Shown in pieces: positions 1 through 12,600 of a stretch of 64,000 nucleotides of DNA (position 1 is the first letter of the stretch; the number at the start of each line of letters is the position of its first letter). Origin of the DNA: Plazaster borealis (taxonomy: Eukaryota; Echinodermata; Asteroidea; Forcipulatida; Labidiasteridae); assembly GCA_021014325.1 (NCBI GenBank), contig CM037460.1:26936336-27000335 (forward strand). The letters run 5' to 3'. A program made the position numbers and the translations under genes. The notes beneath the pieces are model-generated. The model saw only the letters and a list, made by a program, of their open reading frames with translations, was not told the origin of the DNA and did not search any database.

Positions 1-147
1 CAACATCGAGCAGCCCCCCCCCCCCTCGGTTATTAACGATGTACATATTGTACAGCGGCTTGAGCAATGACTGTTGGATTGCCGCCTTAACCCTTACAGT
101 GCCGGCCGCGTTTTGGTAATTCTTTATCCACAGGCTGGCCATTTTTT

Positions 148-407
148 TAAGAACGTAAGGGAACGTTGGCACCTTTGGCAGCCTGTGGATGGATATTCAG
201 TATGACATTTCAGAACCTTGGCGGCACTCGAAGGGTAGAACATAAGGTAGCCTGAACATCTGATGTCACACTTCAAGGCTCGTGAATAAAGTGTATTTAT
301 CATTGCAGATAAAGACAGGGGACCAGTCTAAAAACTTAAGGGAACGTTGGCGGCCTGTGGATGGATATTCATGCTGTTTCAGAACGTTGGCGGCGCTCGA
401 AGGGTTA
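148..407 (+). repeat. Direct repeat pair at window start
   Basis: GGGAACGTTGGC, GCCTGTGGATGGATATTCA and GGCGGCACTCGAAGGGT-type words occur at 148-237 and again at 332-407. The first 541 bases otherwise hold a C-run at 16-26 and an ATTGATTG microsatellite near 412-438. Confidence 0.8.
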
Positions 408-541
408 AAAAATTGATTTATTGATTGATTGATTGATTATGGGCTTTGCTGAAGCAGTGAGATTGAAGCCTTCTTCCACTCTCTCACTAACCTGCTCATT
501 TACATTTGTTGATATCTCTGGAATATGTTTTTTCCTTTCAG

Positions 542-647
542 GAGACCACAGTTTGCAACTCGAGCGGTCCTGATGAGCACTGAGATCCTAAAAGCTAGAG
601 GAATGTACGCTGAAGCAGCCATGGAATTCATCAGGATGACAGGAGAG
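542..647 (+). CDS. TRAPPC8: TRAPPC8 exon w1
   Basis: A TTTCAG acceptor at 536-541 and a GTAATA donor at 648 bound 106 nt. One base completes the previous codon, then 35 codons start RPQFATRAVLMSTEILKARG. The preceding exon is outside the window; nothing coding was seen in 1-541. Confidence 0.9.
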
Positions 648-3600
648 GTAATATTGTCATTGTCAACACGTTAAGTGTAGTCTTGTTATATATTTCTGGC
701 AATGAAACCTAGGACGCCTCATAAGTGAACTTAATCACTGTAGTTCGCAAACAAGGGTGCTTGCCATGTGAACCATCTTCCACGATAAGTGTTCTGGGTT
801 CTTTTACAAGCACTACCACGAGACCTACAGCTTAATGTCCCATCCGAAGGACAAGGCAATTATGGTAAAGTATCTTGCTCAGGGACACAAGTGTCAAGAC
901 TGGGACTCAAACCCACACTCTGCTGATCAGAAACACCAGAGCTTGAGTCCGGTGCTCTTAACTGCTCAACCACGACACGCCACAAGCGTAATAAATTATG
1001 AAGGGTGAATCTTAAGACTAAAGTCAGTTGAGTAAAGCACAAGTAAATTTGCTGTGTGGTCTCGCAAACTCTGGTACACACTTCAAAGAAAGTAAAATTT
1101 GTAGTTGCAAATTTCTACAGTTGTTGAAGCAATGTTTGAATGCTCTTAACCACAGCTGGTGTTTTTCACTCCAGGTTCTAGTTTTGATTTTATGATTGGC
1201 TGCAAATCTCTGAATTTTTACCAGCCTCGATGTTTTTGAGCTTTGCTTGGTAGTAAATGCAATCTCTGTAAAAAATTGTGACTGATTGGTGGTTTTAAAA
1301 AAGATGTTCTTAGTATCTCAAAGTGAGCCCAGGTTTACAGGAAACTGATTTTGGAGTTCAAAGTTTACATTTTGTGGACATACAATTAGACTGTGGTTCT
1401 CTCTGGCATGGGATGTTTTGCTGGCGTATACCATATGTGGTACAATGCACCGTCATGAAAAAAATAATGTTCTGCTTCAAAGAGAATTTTACGAGCCTGT
1501 TTTTCGTCATCTGGCAAGTGATCCATTTTAAGATGTTTAACCATTTTGGCTGCAAAAACGTCTTTTCTGTGACTGTTTAAAGTCTTCAATTCAATTTTTA
1601 CATGTTTATGAACAGGGAAAGCTTCAGCTTTTAAAATTGATGCTAAAAATGTAGTATTTTCTTGATTGAATTGGTGTGCTTTTGTTGGTAGGATTCTGAT
1701 ATCAGGAGTGCCATCTTTTTGGAGCAGGCAGCCCACTGCTTTATCAATATGCGTCAACCGATGGTCCGCAAGTATGCATTCCACATGATCCTGGCTGGCC
1801 ATCGATTCAGCAAGGCAGGACAGGTCAGAATTGGATCATTATTTGATGATTACTATTTTTTACCCTACACCGATGTGTGATAAGCTCTGTATGCTCACTG
1901 CTTTAATAGCGGAAGTAGAATTGTAATATATTAAAATTCTGAGATCAACTCCATAAATGTGATGGTATTCATGTATTTCAGTTCCCTTTCAGGAACCTTG
2001 TTAAAAGGCACTGAACACATTTGGTAATTCTCAAAGACCAGTATTCTCACTTGGTGTATCCCAACATATGCATAAAATAACAAGCTTGTGAAAATTTGGG
2101 CTCAATTGGTCATCGAAGTTGCAAGAAAATGATGAAAGAAAAAACACCCTTGTTGCACAATTGTGTGCTTTCAGATAGGAATAAAAGGCTTCTTGCAAGA
2201 AGTCTTTTATTATTTTAGTGAGAAATTACCTCTTTCTCAAAAACTATGTTACTTCAGAGGGAGTCGTTTCTCACAATGTTTTATACTATCAACAGCTCTC
2301 CGTTGATCTTTACCAAGTAAGTTTTTATGCTAATATATGTTTTGAGTCATTACCAAACGTGTACAGTGCCTTTAACTCTGTTGTGCACCGATGCACGGTG
2401 ATCCCTTTTGTTGGTTGATCACCTGACGTCATCAATTCCAGGTTGTCGTTTTAGAATGACTTGATCATAGATGTTGTCGAGTTTGTAAGCCCCCCCCCTC
2501 GTCTTTATTCATGCTCTTATTCACCCTGCTCTTTATCCAGATTGCTTCTTTAAGCCAGCGAGTTGTTTTGTCCTGTTCTTGATCAATAAGTTTCAATGTA
2601 TTTGGAAGTAGAACTGGCTTCATCCTCTTTATACCACCGGGTGGGCTGAGTCTATTGGTTAAAACACTTGCTTTGGAATGGCAACAGTGGTTGGTTTGAA
2701 TCTCATCCCAGTAGTTTGCCTGTGGATCTTTTCTGCAGGACTCAGGGGGGGGGGAGCACTGGGTGTACAGTGCTTATTACACATTGTTGTAGATTTTTTT
2801 TTTTTATCTCAAATAATATTCATTACCCCTGAATAAATTATTACATCTGTTGAATAGTTGATTATTTCAAAAGTATTTTTGTGGAGAATTTGTTTTATTA
2901 CTGTATTTGTTGGACGTAATATGCTTATAATTCTTCAGAAAAACACTTTCATTATTGATTGATTGTATTTTTAAAACAAGAGGATGCACTCCACAAAATA
3001 GGGAGCAAACAGAGTGCCGAGCTCATTAATATTTTGTAGGCCCTCAAAATATTCAATATTAGGCAGATTTGAGGGCCACATAAAGGGGGGAAAGAGTAAA
3101 AATGTTGCCCAATTGTGACCTGGGGGTTGTTGACTTCCAACTTGAGGTATTTTGGATGACATAGGCCCAGAACAAAAATGGTCCTATTTGCCGAGAGGTG
3201 TAGGGACATTTTTCAAGATTGATGCTCGGACGTTCGTATTTCACTGCTGTAGGGGTGTTTTTATTTGTAGGGAGAATAACTCTCCGGGACTTGGAGCAGA
3301 GGATAAAAGTTCAAGAGTCACTGGATAATTGTCCCTTTACTGTAAAAAGCTGTGAGACTTATAAGTTGTTTTTTGTGTGTGTTAATATTTAGCATTTTGC
3401 ACTGTATGCTATGGGAGTTTATTTAACAGGGTGCACCGTTGGTTTAGTTAGCCTTGGGTTTATTAGGATCTGGAATGACCGAGTATTTCATTTTGATTGA
3501 CAGCGAAAGCACGCCCTAAGATCCTACTGGCAAGCCTTGCAGGTGTACAAGGGAAAAGGTTGGACATTAGCAGAGGTATGTATCTGCCTTGTCAAGTTCC

Positions 3601-6600
3601 TGTAATTACAATTGCAGTCATGGATACTGATAGTCAGCATACCCGAAAGGGGACCAGACTATTTTACATACTAGCCTCATTTTGGTAACATTGATTGCTA
3701 AAGACTCAACTGGTTAATGTTCACATCTAAAAGAATATGTGATTAAACATAAGAGTGTTTTACAAAGGTGAATCAATAGCTTGTTCTCTTAACGTGGACG
3801 GTAAAACATTCAAAATATAAGGGGAACAGTTGAAAACGGAAAATTTAAAATGCTGGCATATCCAATTTTGAAAGTATAACTGTCAACAGGGCGAGTATTA
3901 ATATTAGGAAGTGGTTCCGGCTTGATATTAAAGGCTTCCCAAAGCCACCTTACTGTTGACAGTGTAGTTCATGCTTATTGCATTACGTTATACCGTCCTT
4001 AACGTCAACTGCGTTGCTTTATAAAAGCATGAGTTTGTGAACACTTGAATGCATACTTTTCTTTCACCTCTAGGACCATATAAATTTCACTATTGGCCGT
4101 CAGTCCTTCAACCTGAAGCTGTTGGAGAATGCCACCTCTGCATTCAAGCATTTACTGACCTATAAGAGCAAACAGCCGCCAGACCAACAAAGTGCTTTCT
4201 TCAAGGACTACTTGTCCGTTTTTAAGGTAAAGCTCTAGTGGTGGTTTTTTTTTGCATTCAATTCGAGGGCACGGAATTGATTTAATATAGATTTAATTCG
4301 GTGTGAAACGTCTTGAGTTTCTTTTGGGTGGATTTGGAGCTCCATAAATGGTCACCGATGCCACGATCTGACACACAGTGCACAAAACCACTTTTTTTTA
4401 GTTTCATTTGTTTATTTGGGGTTGAACAAAGACAAACTGACTAGAGCGCGATTTGAACGAACAATCTCCGGATTAATGTTCCGGCGTTCTGTCAACTGAG
4501 CTATCTAGCCCTCTGTTAGCAGTCTCCTTATTTTGTCAATGTCATTTTTTTTGCATACATATTTTAAAAATGTTGTTCGAGGCCTACAATTTCATGAAGT
4601 TTCAACGCTTCAAGAGCTTTACTTTATTTAATTCTAATAATTAAGCATTGCAACCAAGGTTCAATTAACCATTGTAACACACAGCGTGCACCAATGTGTA
4701 CAAAAACGTTTCCACGAACTGACACCAACCTTGTTTGTAGCGCGCGCTGGTCTACATTTTCCTGTACTGACACACAAGCAGTGTTGTAATACACTTGATG
4801 GTGTCAGTTCATGAAACGGAAAGTGTATGTTTTGCGTTAATTTCACGAATTGACACAAACCTTTTGTACTTTATTGTTTATTAATTTAGGACGAAAGGCA
4901 GTAAAAGCACGGTATATCTGAAATTCAAAGCATCAAGTCTCCACTGTATGAAAACTATTTGAAAATACCCTGAAATTTTCAAGGAAAGCGTGATTTTAAA
5001 AAGCGCTCAAATTGAAAAGCTGTTTTCTCTGATTGCTTTTTTTACTGGTATTTACGTGTGTATAGTTCGTGGCGTCGGTGACAAAATGTTCATTTGTTGT
5101 TGTTATTATTTTCTGAAGAGGCAAGATAAATAGACCATAACATTGCTGAACGTTACTGAACGGGAGTGAGCAGCCTGGTATGCGACTGGCTCCTAAAGTA
5201 CATCTTGTCTTGCCAACAGTACACCTTGACTTGAAGTGTCAAACCTATCACACTATGTTTTACCCCTCCCATTTTCTTATAAGTAAACACAATTTTGAAT
5301 TTCCTTTTTTTGGCGTGGCAGCAACTACTGACAATGCAATCTCAAGAGGGAAACGTGCAGACCACATTTTCCCAACTCCCTCTACCCGTCATCAACAAAC
5401 CAGCAACGAGGGTACTGCTGACAAACCCACGAAAAACACTACTCCCAGGTAATCGACTTTCCTTTCCATTTTGAATATGAGTGTCGAGGTTTCAGATCCA
5501 CAATTGCTGGTAGGGTTGATTTTTTTATTTTTTTAAATTTTTTTTATGAGATATTGCCCAACTCACAAGGCCGGACGGCCACTTCAAGGTGAGGGCTACA
5601 CTTAACTGATTTGGGCTGTTGACCCAAATCAACTGTCACCAGGGGCACGTTGCCACCTACTCCTGGGGCTGAAACAGGGTTGCCCCCTTTACAGTCCATA
5701 AGGATGTAGGCATGGGTATCATCAACTAGGAGCCTGGCTGGTAGAGCAGAATGCACTACCTTCCCAACTTTTACGAAGCAATTATGGTAAAGGACCTTGC
5801 TCAAGGGCACAAGTGTCACGACCGGGATTCGAACCCACACTCTGCTGCTGACAACACCAGATCTTGGGTCCGGTGAACTAGACCACTCGGCCACGACACA
5901 CCACAAAATTGATTCATTGGTTGAAGACTGCACTATTGTAGTGCAATACCTTACCTCATTGTTCCTGGTTTGATTGGCTGCATATTGCGCCACAGCACCT
6001 TGTAAACCATTACATGGTGCTATGTAAAGGAAAAAGGTCTCATACTTCAACACGTAACTCCACTTACCTTGTAGGAAATATACTGAGCGCTTTGAGACAC
6101 TCATTGGGAGTATAAAGCACTATATAAGAACTGCGTATTATTATTATTATTATTAGCCGTAGGTCCCATGTGTTGTGTAGAACCCATTGCACTGATCGTA
6201 AAGAGAAGGGGTTCACCCCGGTGTTCCTGGTTTGATTGGCTGCATATTGCGCCACAGCACCTTGTAAACCATTACATGGTGCTATGTAAAGGAAAAAGGT
6301 CTCATACTTCAACACGTAACTCCACTTACCTTGTAGGAAAAATACTGAGACACTCATTGGGAGTATAAAGCGGTTTATAAGAATTATAATAAGAGTATTA
6401 TAATATTATTATTATTGATTTAATAATTTCTAGCTAATCCTTTTCAAATTGTCAGGTTGTCTTATGTAAAGTAAAGTGGTTTTTCTCTTGGCCCTAGTTT
6501 TATTTATATTTATTTCATTTCTCGGGAATTTCTCGGGAATAAAAAGTTTGGTCTTTCTTTCTAGTGAGGGGAAGGGTGGGAGAGATAGTCCTGTATGCAA

Positions 6601-9600
6601 GACATCAGGGTAATCTGTATCTGTGGCAATTTTTATGAGTATTTATTTACGACTTGCCTTTACGTCCAGAATGTCTTTTTAGTTGATTCATGAGCTTTTA
6701 ATGTCATCTTTTTATTGTTATTATTATTATATATTTCTGGTAATGAAACCAAGGATGCCTCATAAGTGAACTTAATCACTGTAGCTCGCAAGCCTGAGGA
6801 AACCTGTAAACAAGGGTGCTTGCTATGTGAACCAGAAACACCAGGGTTAACCCCTACTCTTCCACGATAAGTGTTCTGGGTTCTTTTACGTGCACTACCA
6901 ATCCTAATACACGGGACCTATGGCTTAATGTTCCATCTGAAGGATGAAGCACCTTTAGCATCTTGCTCGAGGATATAAGTGTCATGACCGGGACTTGAGT
7001 CCGGTCTTCTTAACCACTCGGCCCCTTCTTGAACTGTCTCACCCTCTGATCTCCCTTAATGCCCCTTCTTTCCCTTTCTGACAGGTGTATTCTGTCTACT
7101 GTGCCTTTTTAAAAGGCTATTTCCTTTATTCCTTTGTATCGTTTAAGTAATTTAAGTAAATTTGTAATGAATTGTTAATTGAATTAATGTCAATGTAGAC
7201 GCAATTCATTCTTCTGATTGTGACGCCTTTTTTATTTTGAAACAAATAAACTATTTATTAAAGACTGATTCTTACTACATTGTAATTTCAGTATCATTTG
7301 AAAAACCAGAAAGAAAATATTAAATATGCAAAAAAAAAAGGGGGAAAAAAAGGGTATTTAACATGAATTTGTTTCATATATTACTCTAGACAACCACATG
7401 TTTGCAACCTCTGTGACCTTTGACCGCATCTTTGACCCAGCCGAGCGTGAGGAGTGGCAGGACTTGGAGGAGATGGCTGTCATGGTGGCTACCGGCCAGC
7501 GGAATCTATCGGCCGGTTACCGGCCAAACCTTCAGCTGCTGCATGGGAAGACAGACAACACTGTTAGCCCTCTGGTGGTAGTTGGAGGTGAGACTCATTA
7601 TTGTCATAGATTAAAGGGTCTGTATACGTTTGGTGATGACTCTGAAAATTAATGGCAATAAAAACTTACTTGGTAAGAAGTACAGCAGCTTTGGATAGTA
7701 TATAGCATTTTGAGCAACTTTTCGCTTCGAAGTACTGCGGTTGTAGAAAAAGATATCACTTTTTATCCCCCCAAAAATTTGAATTTGAGAAGCGTAGCTG
7801 CCAGGGATCACACTAAAGTTTACGATACAACCTGGGAAGCGGCAGCAGAGGGATTACCTTAAGAGGATGCAACCTTTTATTTTGAATATCAAGTAATAAA
7901 CAACAATTTTATAACCACTGTGGCGTGTCGTGGCCGAGCGGTCTAGTTCACCGGACCCAAAGGTCTACTTTGTATCTGGAATCCTGGGGAGTATTGAAGT
8001 TTTTAAACTATTGTTTTGCCTTTTTCCACAACAGAGCCAGTGACAGTGGAGCTAGTGTTGGAGAACCCCCTGAAGGTTTCCTTAACGATAACCGAACTGA
8101 TGCTAAGATGGAAGTTCACCCCCGTCGACTATGAGCACGTGAATAAGGAAAACCCAGAGCAGCAACCGGCTGTGATTTCAAACGAGGCAGATATCCTCAA
8201 CGAAAAGGTAGAGGAGAATGTTCAATGCTGAAAAAAACAAAAAACTGCAAAGTACTTATAAAATAGTGTAAGATGATTTCTGGGGGAATGCATTTCTTGG
8301 GTAACATTACCGTCTGAGTTTGTTTAGGTGGTCCGGTTGGCGTAGTGGTTTTTTCCCTCATCAGGGCTCGAATTTTTGGGGGAAATCCACAAGACCACAC
8401 AGGGCTTGTTGCTCAAAATGTTTACTGGACCAGAATTGTTTTAAACAAGACCAGAACAGTTTAGCATGCATACTGTTTTTATTTGAACAAGCACTAAGAC
8501 TACGCTATAAGAGGAAATTTATCTCATTTGTCTTTATGAGTATGCTTACTCAATAGAATTGAAAGGTGTTTATCAGACTCAAAGTCAACATTTTAACATC
8601 ACTTGTTTTTGTTTAAAATATTACACAGTGTGGTTTTATTATTCAATCGAAAAACACAAGACCGCTGGAGTTGTCCAGGCATGAGTTTACTGGCCCGACA
8701 CCAAAATCACTGGCCTCGGGCCTGTAGTCAAGTGTAAAAATCAAGCCCTGCTCATCTTTCACCTCTAAGACCCTGGTTCGAATCCCGCCGGGGGCACTAT
8801 GTGGATTGGGTTTTCAGTCCCTATATGATTGTGTGGGTTTTCCCTGTATTAATTCTCTGGGGATTTTCCTCCCATATCTAAAACTTATTAAACCTCCTTC
8901 TTTTTCTTCTCTCCATTGGGTTCTTGGCTAGTACAGTGATTAAGTTTGCTTTTCGGAGAATGCCTGGCTCCACAACCAGAATAAATAAATGAAATGAAAC
9001 AAAATAAAAAATAAAAATTGTTTGCCACAAATTAAATGGAGTAATCATAAAATATTCTTCAGTCTTTATTGTATTGTTGTTTTCAGCGAAACCAGCTGGA
9101 TGAGGTGGTCAGCACAGAGTCGATTCAAGAAATTGTCCTCGCTGGTAGTGAGTACAAACCTGTAAGTCCAGTTCCTCTTGTTAAAACAATTAATTTGCCA
9201 TTATTCAACTGTTGTAGACTCCCTTGATTGTAAAGGTCTCTCTCTCGGTCAATCTCGTCTGACCTCCCCCCCCCCCTCCCCTTCTCCTCCTGACCCCCAT
9301 CCTGACTCCCATGTGGCGTGTCGTGGCCGAGCGGTTTAGTGCATCGGACTCAAGTTCTGGTTGCTGAGTGATCAGGGTGTGAGTTCGAAATCCCGGCCAT
9401 GACATTTGTATCCTTCAGCAAGACACGTAACCATAAGTTGCTTCTCATCACCCAGGGGGTAAATGGGTACCTGTGAGGGCAGAGATGGTTCTTGTGATTG
9501 ATTTAGCTTAGTGCGCTACATTACTTGGCAGCACAGGCTGTATAGTCCCCAGGGAGCTGAGATGGTTTAAGGAATGAAATATATGGCCAGTGACCAGGGG

Positions 9601-12600
9601 TAATAATGTTTGAAGCGCAATGATCATTCTTTGGAATTGCGCTATATAAGAGTCGATATTATTATTGGCTACCAGTGCTTAGTAACATTGCTTAGTCTGC
9701 CACATCAAGGCTGGTTCTCAAGATCCAATCTAACCGTGAGCTTCCTCTCTTCAGTGACATTAGCTTCCACTTCCAACCCAGGCCAAGACTCAAGTCTAGG
9801 CACCCAATCTGGTCAAAGTATCCTTGACAGCACAGCGACAGCGGAAGACCAATGACACATGCAGTTACAATACATGGCCCAGTGACCAGGGGTAATAATG
9901 TTTGAAGCGCATTGATCATTCTTTGGAATTGCGCTACATAAGAGTCGATATTATTATTGTGATTATTATCCTCAGGTACACCTGTCGGTTACACCTCATC
10001 AGACGGGGGAGCTACACATCCTCGGTGTCGCTTACAGCCTCTCCGCTCAGCAGTTGATCACCACCAAGGATGAGATCACCACCAATGATTTCGGTAACCG
10101 GGAGAATCCGGACAGCCCGCAGAAGGATCCGAAGTCCATGTCTCGCGGCGTCGGTGTAATCTCGGTTCAGGGAGGGCAAGATCTGGACATCCAGGGGCCG
10201 AGACTTAATGGTACCAAAGTTGAACGATGTAGCGTGATGTATGGGCCCGATCGCCGGCTGGACCCAGTGGTTGTACCACCCATGCCGCTCCTAGAAGTAT
10301 GTATTAGTCGGCTTGCTCTTTATAACATGTCCAAGTAATCTATCTGTTGTATTGAACCCTTGAACCAACGTCGCACGCAGCTACTGTATGCCAAGCTCTC
10401 AACAAGTTTATAAGTTTCGTTTAAAAGTGCTTCTCATTCGCTCACAGTTGTCTGCCCCAAAATTGGAGTCAGTCCGATTAAACTTTTGATATGAAGAAAA
10501 GGGGCACATCTTAAAACTTAAGAAGTAACTATAAATAAATAGTTAACTAGAGCTGGTGTGGTCTCGACGTTTCGAACAGTATACTCTGCTCGTCTTCAGA
10601 GCCAACACTCCCACAAAAGAGTCTAACACATGGTTGTACCCGCAAGTTTACTATTAATTTATAGTTACTTTTCCACACCATGCAAAGCTTCAAACAACAC
10701 TTATCTTAAAACTTGTTCTAATTTTCGTATTAAAGTGCTTCCAATTTGTTCACAGTTGTTTGCCCCTGCAATATTCATATAAAATAGGTGTAGTGATCTC
10801 GTTGGAAAAACTATTTTTCATGGAATCTTTTGAATATATTTTTGCTCAGGCTTTATATTCAGAACAAAGAAAAAGTTTGTTATTATTATTATATACATTT
10901 TTGGTAATGAAACCAAGGATGCTTCATAAGTGAACTTAATCACTGAAGCTCGCAAGCTTGAGGACACCTGTAAACAAAGGTGCTTGCTATGTGAACCAGA
11001 AACACCGGGGTTAACCCCTACTCTTCTACGATAAAAGTTCTGGGTTCTTTTACGTGCACTACCAATCCTAGCACACGGGACCTGTGGCTTGAAGTCCCAT
11101 CCGAAGGACAAAGCAATTATGGTAAAGCATCTTGCTCAAGGACACAAGTTTCATGGCCGGGACTCGAACCCACACTCTGCTGATTTGAAACACAAGAGCT
11201 TGAGTCCGGTGCTCTTAATCGCCATGACACGCCACATTATTAGTTTATGATCTTTCTTGTTTCTCATCTTCAGGTTATCTTCAACTCGTTCCCATCAACT
11301 CTGCTGTGCGGTGAAGTCTGCAGTTCGGTCGTGGAATTCACCAACAAGGGATTCAGCCCCCTCCAGAAACTCCTCGTGTCATCCAACCACCCTGAACTGT
11401 TTTCCTTTGGAGCGTTCCACACTCCCACCAACCAATCCCAACCGGGCAAAGACTCTGCCAACCAATCAAAAGCCAGCGTGTATAGGACTGTTCAATGTTC
11501 CGGCAGCAGGCAGGGGGGTTGTGTGGAGAGCACTGTTGATAAGTGTAATATATCACATGTGACTGAGATCCCATTGCCTGGAGGCTCACTGCCTCCAGAG
11601 GGCAGTATATCAATACCCATGTTTGTCAGAGGCCCGGATAAGAGTGGAATACATGAGATTAATATGCTTTTTTATTATGAATCTTCAGAGGAAAATGCTA
11701 AAATGAGGTGAGGATTTGTTACTGGTGTAAATTAATAAAAATATTGTTATTGTCCAGCATTCATCTTTGGAGTATGCAACCAGAGCTCCCCACCATACAG
11801 GGCCAATTTCAAAGAGCTGCTTAAGCACATAAAGTAGCTAAGCACGACAAAATTATGCTTACCAGAATAAGGTTACCAGCTAAAAATACCATGTCACTTG
11901 TACAATCTGTGACTGTATCCTGCTTTTTTTTGCTTAAGCAGAAAATGTTGCTTTAAAATTTTCTGCTTAAGCAAAACAAAAACAGGATACCAGTCACAGA
12001 TTGTACAAGTGACATGGTATTTTAGCTGGTAACCTTATTCTGTAAAGCATAATTTTGTTGTGCTGAGCCACTTTATATGAAATTGGGCCCAGGTCCAGAA
12101 AGTAGCAGTTTGCATTGCACCACTCTTTACTCCCCACTTCGTTTTGCGTTCTTATCTTCGTTCTTTTTTCCCAATCCAGGCATAGAACATTGCATCACAC
12201 TGCTGTGATACACTCTAGTAACTCTATCTCACTGACGGCGACTGCGCTGAGGGCGCACTCCGGCGAGAGACGAGACGCCGAGGCCACGGGAACCAGCTTG
12301 ATCGTCAATCTGGACATTGACAACATGAATCAGGTAGGATGCTTGGAAAACATCGACAGAGGGCGCTGTCGGCATTGTGCAGTTGTTAAGTACCGTCTCA
12401 AATGACAGCATAGTAGGAACAATCATTGTCCACTCCATTGAACCGCCCAACATTCAAAATGCCAAGGCACAATTCTCCCATGTAGATATGTTCCCATAAA
12501 TATAAGCTTGTTATTTTCTTGTGCCCCACACTCCCCCCCCCCAGTCTCACAAGCCAATAGGTGCCCATCCTAATTAATCCAATGCCCACCCAGACACCAG

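Noticed and set aside
5544..6104. 186-residue minus-strand open frame
   Set aside because: It lies entirely in SINE sequence also present elsewhere in the window.
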